From Rugalucina vietnamica (taxonomy: Eukaryota; Mollusca; Bivalvia; Lucinida; Lucinidae): a stretch of DNA of 64,000 nt. The stretch lies in the NCBI GenBank assembly GCA_964017185.1, contig OZ024876.1, positions 12,959,726 to 13,023,725 of the forward strand, read 5' to 3'. Each line of letters opens with the position of its first letter. Within the stretch, counting starts at the first letter, position 1. Below the pieces are notes generated by a model. That model had not been told where the DNA came from, made no database searches, and saw only the letters and a list, made by a program, of their open reading frames with translations. Below are positions 34,962-46,641 of this stretch, piece after piece. Position numbers and translations under genes: made by a program.

Positions 34962-35072
34962 GTTGGTCCACAGGAACGCTACCATGTAAGACAGTATGGG
35001 AGTAGGCAAGAAAAGAAGGACTTTTGGGTTGGAAAACTACAGGACAGTGGCATATCTATCACATCAAAATGA
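34962..35072 (+). CDS. FASTKD-like: FASTKD-like last exon
   Basis: The acceptor ATGAATTCCAG| enters in phase 0 and the frame reads 36 codons to TGA at 35070-35072: VGPQERYHVRQYGSRQEKKD then FWVGKLQDSGISITSK. The basic segment and closing FW-KL fit the end of a RAP domain. A MITE begins 3 bases after the stop, so an originally longer tail cannot be excluded. The first usable AATAAA is at 35449-35454. Confidence 0.75.
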   Translation, partial: VGPQERYHVRQYGSRQEKKDFWVGKLQDSGISITSK

Positions 35073-35074
35073 AA

Positions 35075-35305
35075 TGAGCCGCATCGTGAGAAAACCGGAT
35101 ATTTGCCTAGGCGAAAACAAAGGCGCAGATCAGCTTCACGGTTAAGCTGATCAGCGCCTTTGTTTTCGCTACTCGGACAGTACAATTCCTCTTCTACTTA
35201 AATCTGAAATTTCAAGCTTCTAGCTCTTTTCTGAGCTTGTACAGGCCGGTTTGTGTCGGACCTGGTCGGAAACCCCGAAGACCGGTTTTCTCGCGTCGAG
35301 GCTCA
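35075..35305. mobile_element. palindromic MITE family P abutting the FASTKD stop codon
   Basis: Full copy from GAGCCGCATCGTGAGAAAACC to GGTTTTCTCGCGTCGAGGCTC; it lies in the presumed 3' UTR. Confidence 0.85.
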
Positions 35306-35448
35306 AATATCAGCATGAAACACAGCTCAGATAAACAGTTATGGCCAAGTGGAGAAGGGACATGGACTTATTTGAATTATTCAAAGTATTGCGTTTTTTA
35401 AGACAAAAAAAAATATAGTCTGCTGTAGACAGAAGTGATAAAGCACAG

Positions 35449-35454
35449 AATAAA
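35449..35454 (+). terminator. candidate poly(A) signal of the FASTKD gene
   Basis: AATAAA about 377 bp after the stop codon; another occurs near 35486. No transcript evidence. Confidence 0.35.
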
Positions 35455-35907
35455 TCATCAACAATAATCTGATAGATTTTCTCAGAAAATAAATCAACAC
35501 TAGCCATCAGAAACAGCATAACCTAATTTTTGCTCAAAAAAAAAAATTGTCATTTAGGATATTCTCCAAAACAACACATAAGTGGGCTGTTCAAGTAAAT
35601 CGTGGACATTCCTGATATTTCTTATTTGACATCTGATCAGCATTAAATTTTATAAAATTAATGCCTGCCCCAGTTCAAATTCATTATAAATGATGCATAA
35701 AGGGTAGGATTTTATGTACAACTTGTAAATTTTGCATGATTGATTAGGTCTATGTATGAAAACCCTGGACAACCCAATAAACACATCGCAATAAAATAAT
35801 ATTTTATAACCCTTGTACAGTTTAGCACAAAAACCAGCTATCTGCCTATATAGCAATGTTATTTTGGTGCAACCACAGAAAATTTCGAATGTCACATACT
35901 ATTTGTT
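35455..35907. other. AT-rich, no gene seen
   Basis: No domain-bearing frame, repeat or RNA signal is recognised. Confidence 0.4.
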
Positions 35908-38246
35908 AGCTCACCTGAGCCGAAGGCTCACAGGTGAGCTTATAGGATAGGCAGGCATCCGTCGTCCGTCGTCGTCCGTCCGTCGTCCGTCCGTCCGTCC
36001 GTCCACAATTTCAAAGAAGAATATTTCTGAAGCTAGTAGGCCGATCTTGATCAAATTTAATGTGAACCATAATTGGGTTGGGGGATTGATGGCATTAGGT
36101 TTTGGAGCAGATTGTATCAAAATTGTGGTTTCCATGGCAACAGATAGGTCCCATAGACTTACAATTGGAAAAACTAAAAAAATCTTCTTCTCTGAAACCA
36201 CTAGGCCCACAGCTTTGATATTTGGTATGTAGCAATGGCTAATGGTCCTCTACATAAATTGTGCCATTCGTGCCCCTGGGGTCAAATTTGGCCACGCCCT
36301 GGGGGGTCGATAGTCTCCATAGACTTACTATGGGAAAAAAATTCAAAAATCTTCTTCTCTGAAACCACAGGTCCCACAGCTTTGATATTTGGTATGTGGC
36401 AATGGCTAATGGCCCTCTACATAAATTGTGCCAGCCATGCCTCTGGGGTCAAATTTGGCCACGCCCCAGGGGTCGATAGTCTCCATAGACTTACAATTGG
36501 AAAAACTAAAAAAATCTTCTTCTCTGAAACCACAAGGCCCACAGCTTTGATATTTGGTATGTAGCAATGGCTAATGGTCCTCTACATAAATTGTGCCATT
36601 CATGCCCCTGGGGTCAAATTTGGCCACGCCCCGGGGGTTGATAGTCTCCATAGACTTACTATGGGAAAAAAATTAAAAAATCTTCTTCTCTGAAACCACA
36701 GGGCCCACAGCTTTGATATTTTGTAGGTGGCAATGTCTAATGGTCCTCTACATAAATTGTGCCAATCATGCCCCTGGGGTCAAATTTGGCCACGCCCCGG
36801 GGGTCGATAGTCTCCATAGACCTACAATAGGAAAAAAACTAAAAAAATCTTCTTCTCTGAAACCACTTGGCCAACAGCTTTGATATTTGGTATGTAGCAA
36901 TGGCTAATGGTCCTCTACATAAATTGTGCCATTCATGCCCCTGGGGTCAAATTTGGCCACGCCCCGGGGGTTGATAGTCTCCATAGACTTACTATGGGAA
37001 AAAAAAAATAAAAAATCTTCTTCTCTGAAACCACAGGGCCCACAGCTTTGATATTTTGTATGTGGCAATGGCTAATGGTCCTCTACATAAATTGTGCCAA
37101 TCATGCCCCTGGGGTCAAATTTGGCCACGCCCCGGGGGTTGATAGTCTCCATAGACCTACAATAGGAAAAAAAACTAAAAAAATCTTCTTCTCTGAAACC
37201 ACTAGGCCAACAGCTTTGATATTTGGTATGTAGCAATGGCTAATGGTCCTCTACATAAATTGTGCCATTCATGCCCCTGGGGTCAAATTTGGCCACGCCC
37301 CGGGGGTTGATAGTCTCCATAGACTTACTATGGGAAAAAAAATAAAAAATCTTCTTCTCTGAAACCACAGGGCCCACAGCTTTGATATTTTGTATGTGGC
37401 AATGGCTAATGGTCCTCTACATAAATTGTGCCAATCATGTCCCCGGGGTCAAATTTGGCTACACCCCGGGGGTCGATAGTCTCCATAGACCTACAATAGG
37501 AAAAACTAAAAAAAATCTTCTTCTCTGAAACCACTAGGCCCACAGCTTTGATATTTGGTATGTAACAATGGCTAATGGTCCTCTACATAAATTGTGCCAT
37601 TCATGCCCCTGGGGTCAAATTTGGCCACGCCCCGGGGGTTGATAGTCTCCATAGACTTACTATGGGAAACAAATTAAAAAATCTTCTTCTCTGAAACCAC
37701 TAGGCCCATAGCTTTTATATTTGGTATGTAGCAATGGCTAATGGTCCTCTACATAAATTGTGCCATTCATGCCCCTGGGGTCAAATTTGGCCAGGCCCCG
37801 GAGGTTGATAGTCTCAATAGACTTGCTATGGGAAAAAAATTCAAAAATCTTCTTCTCTGAAACCACAGGGCACACAGCTTTGATATTTTGTATGTGGCAA
37901 TGGCTAATGGTCCTCTACATAAATTGTGCCAGCCATGCCCCTGGGGTCAAATTTGGCCACGCCCCGGGGGTAGATAGTCTCCATAGACCTACAATGGGAA
38001 AAACTAACAAAAATCTTCTTCTCTGAAACCAAAAGGTCCAGAGCATCTATATTTTGTATGTAGCAATGTTTGGTAGTCCCCATTATAAATTGTGCCAGTC
38101 ATGCCCCTGGGTCAAATTTGGCCATGCCCCGGGGGTCAATAGTGTCCATGCATAGACTTTCATTGGTCGATTCTCAATTAATTTAAATCTCATGAGCTTA
38201 CAATGTGATAATATCTCAGGTGAGCTACAGGACCAATGGTCCTCTA
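35908..38246 (+). mobile_element. Helentron-like repeat (family 1) with 167-bp tandem array, copy 1
   Basis: The standard 5' hairpin and a CCGTC run are followed by about 12 monomers of roughly 167 bp. Two monomer types largely alternate (CACAGGGCCCACAGC ... TATTTTGTATGTGGC and CACTAGGCCAACAGC ... TATTTGGTATGTAGC), a dimeric higher-order array. The end is CTCAGGTGAGCTACAGGACC, AATGG, TCCTCTAG|T. Confidence 0.9.
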
Positions 38247-38700
38247 GTTTAAAAATGGCACACATTTGAATTTTGTCCGTTGAACCAACAACAAAGTGAA
38301 AATGGCAACGTTTGTGGAAGATGAATAGGGATAAAACGTTCTGTCTGTCGGCAACAAAAGACATCAATGATGGCGACAGGCGTAAGACAGTGAGAGAAGT
38401 GGCAGAGTGTATTAAAACAGCTTGCACCATAAATGCTACTGTAAGCAAATTTATTAACAATAAACAATTTTTTTATTGGTTCAAAGCAGAGAGTTTTTAA
38501 AGACAAGACTTCAGTTTCTAGTTCCTCTCAGTATATTTGTAAATTTGAAGCATATACTTGTATTTGAAGCTTGTACATTAGATAATTTCATACGGTAAGC
38601 AAAGTCCACGATTCACAGGGCTTTGGTGTCTACTGGAACATTATTTGCCTCTATACTTAAGCAGATTCTGTGATAATTCATCTCATAAAGACACTATAAA
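38247..38700. other. unassigned, with a 62-codon open frame
   Basis: The plus-strand frame 38312-38500 includes ATKDINDGDRRKTVREVAEC and reaches a GCTACT|GTAAGC donor-like site, so it could be an exon. No family is recognised and the minus strand is open as well. Confidence 0.25.
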
Positions 38701-38868
38701 TGAGCCTTCGCATGAGAAAACCAACAATCTTGATTTCTCACCAGGCCTGACACAAACCGGTCACAGAAGCAGGCTAGAAGCTTGAAATTTCAGATTAAAG
38801 AAAAAGAGGGATTGTACTATCCATGTAGTGAAAACAAAGGTGCTGATCAGCTTTGAAGCTACTGGAAA
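38701..38868. mobile_element. MITE family P, truncated
   Basis: The left end GAGCCTTCGCATGAGAAAACC and the body to AAACAAAGGTGCTGATCAGC are present; the right half is missing. Confidence 0.65.
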
Positions 38869-38884
38869 TTGTTTACTCAGTTTT

Positions 38885-39110
38885 TATCATTACTTAAACA
38901 CACCCATGCAATATACAGAAAATTTTTTGGTTGTAAAAATGAAAATTTTCACTTGACAAAAATTAATATTTTTCTTATTTTTGCTCAAAACATAGACTGT
39001 GGGTACACATTAGAACTGCCTCCATGAAATAAGAAAAATAAAAAAAAAATTCTGGTGAACATTTTCAATTTTTCAAACATTATATATATTACATGGGCAT
39101 GTTTCCATGT
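38885..39110. mobile_element. MITE family Q copy
   Basis: Left ATCATTACTTAAACACACCC, centre AACATAGACTGTGGGTACAC, right TTACATGGGCATGTTTCC. Confidence 0.6.
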
Positions 39111-39393
39111 TTGGTTTCACTTTTTTTTCTCATTCAATGATTGGCCAGGGGATTGGCCTAACATATTCCATCAATACCAATAAGATTGGCACTACCATAA
39201 CAGGCTTTATTCGATTTGTATCAATATATGTAATCCTATAAACTGATTGTATTTTGAAAACCTTGACAAGAATGCGATGAAATGCATGTTCCTGTAAATA
39301 CGCGAGCTGTAAGCCAGGCTCACAAGATTAATTTATAGAAATAAAGATCATTTGCTGTCATACCCTTGTCGGTGCATCTGTCGTACCCTTGTC

Positions 39394-42301
39394 GGTGCAT
39401 TCCTTTACCGGAATGGAACGTAATGGGCCTAATTACCGGAATGGACTACCGGAATGGACATTTATATGTGTCTTGGGGCACTTTATATTAGCTCACCTGA
39501 GCCGAAGGCTCACAGGTGAGCTTATAGGATAGGCAGGCATCCGTCGTCGTCCGTCCGTCGTCCGTCCGTCCGTCCGTCCGTCGTCCGTCCACAATTTCAA
39601 AGAAGAATATTTCTGAAGCTAGTAGGCCGATCTTGATCAAATTTAATGTGAACCATAATTGGGTTGGGGGATTGATGGTATTAGGTTTTGGAGCAGATTG
39701 TATCAAAATTGTGGTTTCCATGGCAACAGATAGGTCCCATAGACTTACAATGGGAAAAACTAAAAAAATCTTCTTCTCTGAAACCACTAGGCCCACAGCT
39801 TTGATATTTGGTATGTAGCAATGGCTAATGGTCCTCTACATAAATTGTTCCAGTCATGCCCCTGGGGTCAAATTTGGCCACGCCCCGGGGGGTCGATAGT
39901 CTCCATAGACTTACTATGGGAAAAAAATAAAAAATCTTCTTCTCTGAAACCACAGGGCCCACAGCTTTGATATTTGGTATGTGGCAATGGCTAATGGTCT
40001 TCTATATAAATTGTGCCAGCCATGCCCCTGGGGTCAAATTTGGCCACGCCCCGGGGGTGTATAGTTTCCATAGACTTTCAATTGGAAAATCTAAAAAAAA
40101 ATCTTCTTCTCTGAAACCACTAGGCCCACAGCTTTGATATTTGGTATGTAGCAATGGCTAATGGTCCTCTACAAAAATTGTGCCATTCATGCCCCTGGGG
40201 TCAAATTTGGCCACGCCCCGAGGGTTGATAGTCTCCATAGACTTACTATGGGAAAAAAAATAAAAAATCTTCTTCTCTGAAACCACAGGGCCCACAGCTT
40301 TGATATTTTGTAGGTGGCAATGGCTAATGGTCCTCTACATAAATTGTGCCAATCATGCCCCTGGGGTCAAATTTGGCCACGCCCCGGGAGTTGATAGTCT
40401 CCATAGACCTACAATAGGAAAAAAACTAAAAAAATCTTCTTCTCTGAAACCACTAGGCCAACAGCTTTGATATTTGGTATGTAGCAATAACTAATAGTCT
40501 TCTACATAAATTGTGCCATTAATGCCCCTGGGGTCAAATTTGGCCACGCCCCGGGGGTTGATAGTCTCCATAGACTTACTATGGGAAAAAAATAAAAAAA
40601 TCTTCTTCTCTGAAACCACAGGGCCCACAGCTTTGATATTTTGTAGGTGGCAATGGCTAATTGTCCTCTACATAAATTGTGCCAATCATGCCCCTGGGGT
40701 CAAATTTGGCCACGCCCCGGGGGTCGATAGTCTCCATAGACCTACAATAGGAAAAAAACTAAAAAAATCTTCTTCTCTGAAACCACTAGGCCAACAGCTT
40801 TGATATTTGGTATGTAGCAATGGCTAATGGTCCTCTACATAAATTGTGCCATTCATGCCCCTGGGGTCAAATTTGGCCACGCCCCGGGAGTTGATAGTCT
40901 CCATAGACTTACTATGGGAAAAAAAAATAAAAAATCTTCTCTGAAACCACAGGGCCCACAGCTTTGATATTTTGTATGTGGCAATGGCTAATTGTCCTCT
41001 ACATAAATTGTGCCAATCATGTCCCCGGGGTCAAATTTGGCCACGCCCCGGGGGTCGATAGTCTCCATAGACCTACAATAGGAAAAACTAAAAAAATCTT
41101 CTTCTCTGAAACCACAGGGCCCACAGCTTTGATATTGGGTATGTAGCAATGGCTAATGGTCCTCTACATTAATTGTGCCATTCATGCCCCTGGGGTCAAA
41201 TTTGGCCACGCCCCGGGGGTTGATAGTCTCCATAGACTTACTATGGGAAAAAAAAAAAAAAATCTTCTCTGAAACCACTAGGCCCACAGCTTTGATATTT
41301 GGTATGTAGCAATGGCTAATGGTCCTCTACATAAATTGTGCCATTCATGCCCCTGGGGTCAAATTTGGCCAGGCCCCGGAGGTTGATAGTCTCAATAGAC
41401 TTGCTATGGGAAAAAAAATCAAAAATCTTCTTCTCTGAAACCACAGGGCACACAGCTTTGATATTTTGTATGTGGCAATGGCTAATGGTCCTCTACATAA
41501 ATTGTGCCAGCCATGCCCCTGGGGTCAAATTTGGCCACGCCCCGGGGGTAGATAGTCTCCATAGACTTACAATGGGAAAAACTAACAAAAATCTTCTTCT
41601 CTGAAACCAAAAGGCCCAGAGCTTCTATATTTTGTATGTAGCAATGTTTGGTAGTCCCCATTATAAATTGTGCCAGTCATGCCCCTGGGTCAAATTTGGC
41701 CATGCCCCAGGGGTCAATAGTGTCCATGCATAGACTTTCATTGGTTGATTCTCAATTAATTTAAATCTCATGAGCTTACAATGTGATAATCTCTCAGGTG
41801 AGCTACAGGACCAATGGTCCTCTAGTTTTAATTTTTTGAAGACAAGATGACCTAGAATATGCAAAGACTGTGATTAGTTGGAGAATAGTGTGGTTTATAT
41901 AACGCAAAATTGTGTTCCAAATGATGGGGTAGAAGCCTAGCTCAAACCCCCTTATACCGGCGCTTGGGTTACTGTCACAGTGCCAACACTTTTTACTCAT
42001 TTTTATTTGCACCTACGATGTAGAATAACCCATGAGATCTCTATTTGATTTCTATCAAAGAATAAAAATAAAACTGGGATCCTTTGAACAATTACTGCAC
42101 CCCAGACCCCACCCCTACTGAGCCACCGCGGCGAGCAATTTTGCAATAGTTAGATGGAAAATATTTTTCGCAAACTACTAATTTGACTTCAAAAGTAATT
42201 CTGTGCATATAAAATGCATTCAAAGTACTCAATGCCACTGAGAAATATCCATTCTGGTAGTCCATTCCGGTAATTAGGCCCATTCCGGTAAAGGAATGCA
42301 C
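39394..42301. mobile_element. iterated-motif TIR transposon (TACCGGAATGG type)
   Basis: The left arm GGTGCATTCCTTTACCGGAA continues with further ACCGGAATGGA words; the right arm at 42246-42301 is its inverse. The flanks CCCTTGTC (39386-39393 and 42302-42309) form an 8-bp target duplication. A Helentron-like copy (39490-41825) is nested inside; without it the element is about 570 bp and has no transposase. Confidence 0.75.
39490..41825 (+). mobile_element. Helentron-like repeat (family 1) with 167-bp tandem array, copy 2
   Basis: Nearly the same length, monomer order and end sequence as the copy at 35908-38246, including the same variant last units (AACCAAAAGG-CCAGAGC). Confidence 0.9.
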
Positions 42302-42952
42302 CCCTTGTCATCGACCATTTAATTAGATCTCCTCCTGACACTTCTTGACCAAATTTCAGGTGAAGCCTCGAACAAATGTGTGTGTGGGTTTATGGTCGAT
42401 TCGCGACCTTCCTGTTCGCACCCTTTACCTGTTCGCTACCTGACATGTTCGCTACCAACGCGTTCGCTACCTGTACATGTTCGAAACCTGACATTTTCGC
42501 TACCTTACATTTTCGCTACCTGAGTTTCTAAAATGTAAATAATAGGTTATAGAAGTGATGGTGAAGTCATATAGATCTATATCATATTCAATTTTGTTTC
42601 ATGAAAATATGTACAACAGAAATTTTATAAACTATATTCATGGTTTAATACACATAAAATAATGATCGGTGAAGCCTAAAAGGGTAATTACAGGTGACAA
42701 TTATTTACATACAAACACTTTACACACACAATGTAGACAATTATAATTATTTATTTTCATAGACAATTAAAAGATGAGATCTGCTGATTGAGGTTATAAT
42801 TTTAGCATAAAATATATTAAATATGTTAAAAAGAAATGTACATTATGATTCTCTTAAAATAAAAAAAACCTTAAAAAACATGAGCAATGATTAAAACATC
42901 TCAAAAAGGAAGAAATGTAATTTAGCATATATTTACTAATATACAGAGAATC

Positions 42953-42955
42953 AAA

Positions 42956-42994
<39 letters not shown>

Positions 42995-42995
42995 A
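42953..42995. repeat. (AAAT)n microsatellite
   Basis: About ten AAAT units. Confidence 0.9.
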
Positions 42996-43123
42996 AACAC
43001 TAAAATATATAGATGGCATTAAAAATGAAATCACGACATTAAAAATGAAATCCATTTTGCAAAGATTAACTTACTATAAAAAGGGAAGAAACGTAATTTA
43101 GCATAAATTACCTTAACTATAAA

Positions 43124-43190
43124 ATGAGCCGCTTCGTGAGAAAATGGGATTAATGCCTATGCGAAAACAAAGGCGCAGTTCAGCTTTGCA
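43124..43190. mobile_element. MITE family P fragment
   Basis: GAGCCGCTTCGTGAGAAAAT and GCGAAAACAAAGGCGCAGTTC. Confidence 0.55.
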
Positions 43191-43642
43191 GTGGGATTTA
43201 CAAGGGTTTACCATTACTCATTAGAACCGCCTCGTCGAGTCGAGTCTAACGTGTATCCACAATCATGTTTGGAGAGACAAATAGTAGAAATATCAAAGAA
43301 AAGAAATCCTATGAAATTTTCAATTTTTTACTCATGAAAAGATATCAAAGTTAAAACATCTTTTAAAGCATAATATTCTAAAACATTCTAAAATCGAATT
43401 ATTTAAAAACCATATTTTTAAAATTTAAAAGTACGACTCATGAGTAGGCTATTAATCAACTGTGAAGTTTGGTAGTGAGTGAATAATTAACGGGGGAAGC
43501 CGCGAAAAACATCGTGGTAGCGAACCGACTAAGGTCGATAAGGTGCGAAAAGGTGAGAAAAATACAGAGTAGCGAACGGACCAATGGGAGGTAGCGAACG
43601 GACTAAGTGCGAACGAACCAGGTCGCGAAAGATCCTGTTACC

Positions 43643-43670
43643 TGTGTGTGTGTGTGTGTGTGTGTGTGTT
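43643..43670. repeat. (TG)n microsatellite
   Basis: About 13 TG units at the right border of the iterated-motif transposon. Confidence 0.9.
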
Positions 43671-43671
43671 T

Positions 43672-43730
43672 AGCTCACCTGAGCCGTAGGTGAACTTATA
43701 CGATAGGCAGACGCCCGTCGTACCTACAAA
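43672..43730 (+). mobile_element. Helentron-like repeat (family 1), 5' end only
   Basis: AGCTCACCTGAGCCGTAGG and ATAGGCAG, truncated after about 60 bp. 43731-44258 holds no recognised gene. Confidence 0.6.
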
Positions 43731-45242
43731 ATCATTGTATGTAGACAAGTTAATTGTCTGTGACTATTCAGACTGGTACAGACTGGCCATATGTATATTC
43801 GAATGGGATTACTTAGACATAATTGGTGTTTCAAAGTTAAAAACATTTTAAAATCTATTGATTTGGGAGAAAAATATACCAGAACCCTTAATACCGACAG
43901 GCGAAGTGCCATCATACTTACCGATAGACGATACTAAAGATAAACTTGTTAAAATATAAAACAATAATGGAGAAACGATATAAAGTCACAAAATAAACTT
44001 TATAAAATTATAAAAACATTATCAAACATGACTTTGATGGCTGAAGAATATGTGACGCTGATGTAACCCCCATTGCCATTTCTCCGGCATTACCGAATTA
44101 GTGTGTGTGCATTCATTAGTGCATGAAGCAAATCTGCACCACTTTCAGATCTTACATCCATGTTTAAAGTGTCTCGTGATAGGCTATCCCAACCCACCGT
44201 ACCATTGGTCTTTTTCTACCAGGTGGATTGAAAAAGAATAAAAAATAGGGCTCTTTTTAGCTCGACTGCACGACGTGCAAAGAGCTATTGTAGTCACCTC
44301 GGTCGTCCGCGTTCCCGTTACCGTTCCTGTCACACTGCGTCAAAGTTTTCTAGAAGTGCACAGCTTGGCAACTACTTATGATAGAGGGTTCAAACTTGGA
44401 CCATAGGTACCTTGGAGGGTTGGCTTTCATTACATGTTATCAGACTCCTGGGTCCATGCCCGGGGGTGGGGCTGGGGGTTAATATCTAGAACACTGTAAA
44501 AAATTGTCTGTACTGCGTCAGAGTTTTCTAGCAGTCCAGATCTTGGCAACTACTTATCAATAAGAGTTCAAACTTGGACCATAGGTACCTTTGGAGGGTT
44601 GGCTTTCATTCCATTGCATCGGATCCCCGGGTTCATGCCAGTGGGTGGGGCTAGAGGTTAAAATCTAGAACATTATTAATAATGGCTTTTCTGTGGTATA
44701 GTATTCTAGAAGTCTATATCTTGAAAACCTTTTATCTGAGGGCTTTCGTACTTGGACCATAGGTACCCTGTAGGATTGAGTTTCATTTCATGGCATCGGA
44801 TCCCTAGGTCCATGCCTAGGGGTGGGGCTAGAGGTTAAAAACTAGAACACTGTAAAAAATGGGTGTACTGCTGTGTAACTTTTACAAAGAGTCTATATCT
44901 TGACAACAATTTATCATAAAGCATTCATACTTCATACACTTTAGGTTCCATGACATCGTACCTCTGGGTCTGAGTCAGGGGGGTGGGGCTAGAGGTCAAA
45001 ATCTAGAACTCTCTGAAAATATTTTTTTCTTTTTTATTTCTACATTAAAACAGCTTAGGAAGATGCTTGGTCATTCATCTTTTAACTTAGTGACACTAAC
45101 TTAGTGTCATGACAGTTACTGTTGGTTGACCTACTTTCCATGGTCCAGTGGTTTTGCCTTATATCTTGACACTCAATAAGTATATTTTCATACTTCTTTC
45201 AGATTATGAGTATGACCAGACCTTTGACCCCAATAAACTTAT

Positions 45243-46023
45243 AGGTCACTGTGACCTAATTTCATGGTTCAGTGATTTTGCCTTATATCTTGACACTCAA
45301 TAAGTATATTACTTCTATCAGATTATGAGTGAGTATGACCAGAGCTTTGACCCCAATATACTTGTAGGTCACTGTGATCTAATTTCACAGTTCAGTGATT
45401 TTACCTTATATCTTGACATTCAATTAGTATATTTTTGTACTTCTTTCAGATTATGAGTTGGTATGACTAGACCTATGTCCTTTGACCCCAATATACTTAT
45501 AGGTCAGTGTGACCTAATTTCATGCTTCAGTGATTTTGCCTTACATCTTGACACTCAATTATTATATTTTCATGCTTCCTTCAGATTATGAGTGAGTATG
45601 AACAGGCCTTTGACCACAGTATACTTATAGGTCACTGTGACCTAATTTCATGGTTCGGTGATTTTGCCTTATATCTTTGCACTCAATTGGTTGATGAACG
45701 TAATTCTTTCACACTATGTTTGTGTATGACAAGACCTTGGACCCTAAAGTAGTCCTAGGTCATTGTGACCTGATTACATGGTTAAGTGATTTTGCCTTTT
45801 ATCTCGGGTTTCTTTTGGTATATGAGCATATTTCTTTCACATTATGTTTGCGTATGACAAGACCTTTGACCCTAAAGTATTCCTGGGTCACTGTGACCTA
45901 ATTCCATGCTTCAGTGACTTGGCCTTATATCTTGACACTCGGTATATTTTCATACGTCTTTATTATTATAAGTAAGTATGATAAAACCTTGGACCCTAAA
46001 GTACCTATAGGTCAGTGTGAGCT
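45243..46023. promoter_or_regulatory. array of ERE-like palindromes in family 2 units
   Basis: Perfect GGTCANNNTGACC cores at 45243, 45501, 45629, 45757 and 45885 (15-bp windows); near-perfect ones at 45366 and 46009. These match the vertebrate estrogen response element. Sequence match only; no evidence of binding. Confidence 0.6.
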
Positions 46024-46132
46024 TATTTCACGGTTCAGTGATTTTGCCTTGTATCTTGGCACTCAGTTGGTGTATTATAACATTCTTCATGTACAATATG
46101 ATTGGGACGTTTAAACCTTCAGTAGTTATAAG

Positions 46133-46641
46133 TGTAACGAACAGCCGAGCCGAGCCACAGAAACCCCGTCGGTGGAAAAGCATGCTCATCCACCAAGGGT
46201 GGTTTACTGCGCTATATACCTAACACTTACTCTAATCACAAAGTTTCGAGTTTCTAATTTGCATATTACTACCCGCTAATATGCCGCTAGTACGTTGCAC
46301 CAACGTATTCTACAAGGGAGACTATCCCGTTACATTACTTCCCCCTCCGAGAAGACTCGCCCCGAGTCTTGGCCTGGGGACTACATGGGTAAGGTAACTC
46401 CGTTCTGGCAGTTGTCATCATCCCACCGCTGCCACCAAATGTAACGTGCAGCCGAGGCAGCCACAGCAAACCCCGTCGGTGGAAAAGCATGCTCATCTAC
46501 CAAGGCTGGTTTACTGCGCTATATACCTAACACTTACTCTAATCACAAAGTTTCGAGTTTCTAATTTGCATATTACTACCCGCTAATATGCCGCTAATAC
46601 GTTGCACCAACGTATTCTACAAGGGAGACTATCCCGTTACA
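46133..46641 (-). mobile_element. TRIM (miniature LTR retrotransposon) with TAAG duplication
   Basis: Two 202-bp LTRs (46133-46334 and 46440-46641) start TGTAACG and end CCCGTTACA; they differ at only about eight positions. The interior is 105 bp. On the minus strand it begins TTTGGTGGCAGCGGTGGGAT, a primer-site-like segment, and ends GGAGGGGGAAGTAA, a polypurine tract. Both flanks are TAAG (46129-46132 and 46642-46645), a 4-bp duplication. No coding capacity, so it depends on another element. Confidence 0.9.

Larger units (their letters stand above)
42388..43642. mobile_element. iterated-motif TIR transposon (TTCGCTACC type)
   Basis: The left end has GGTCGATTCGCGACC and then at least five TTCGCTACC / TTCGCACC words up to 42525. 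The right end (43515-43642) carries the inverse GGTAGCGAAC words and GGTCGCGAAA. The flanks are TG runs (TGTGTGTGG and TGTGTGTGT), so a 9-bp duplication is likely but ambiguous. The interior has an AAAT microsatellite, a family P fragment (43124-43190) and a family Q fragment; no transposase. Confidence 0.75.

Noticed and set aside
38083-38506. 125- and 85-codon minus-strand frames
   Set aside because: They run across the Helentron-like 3' end into unrelated DNA and have no recognisable domain.
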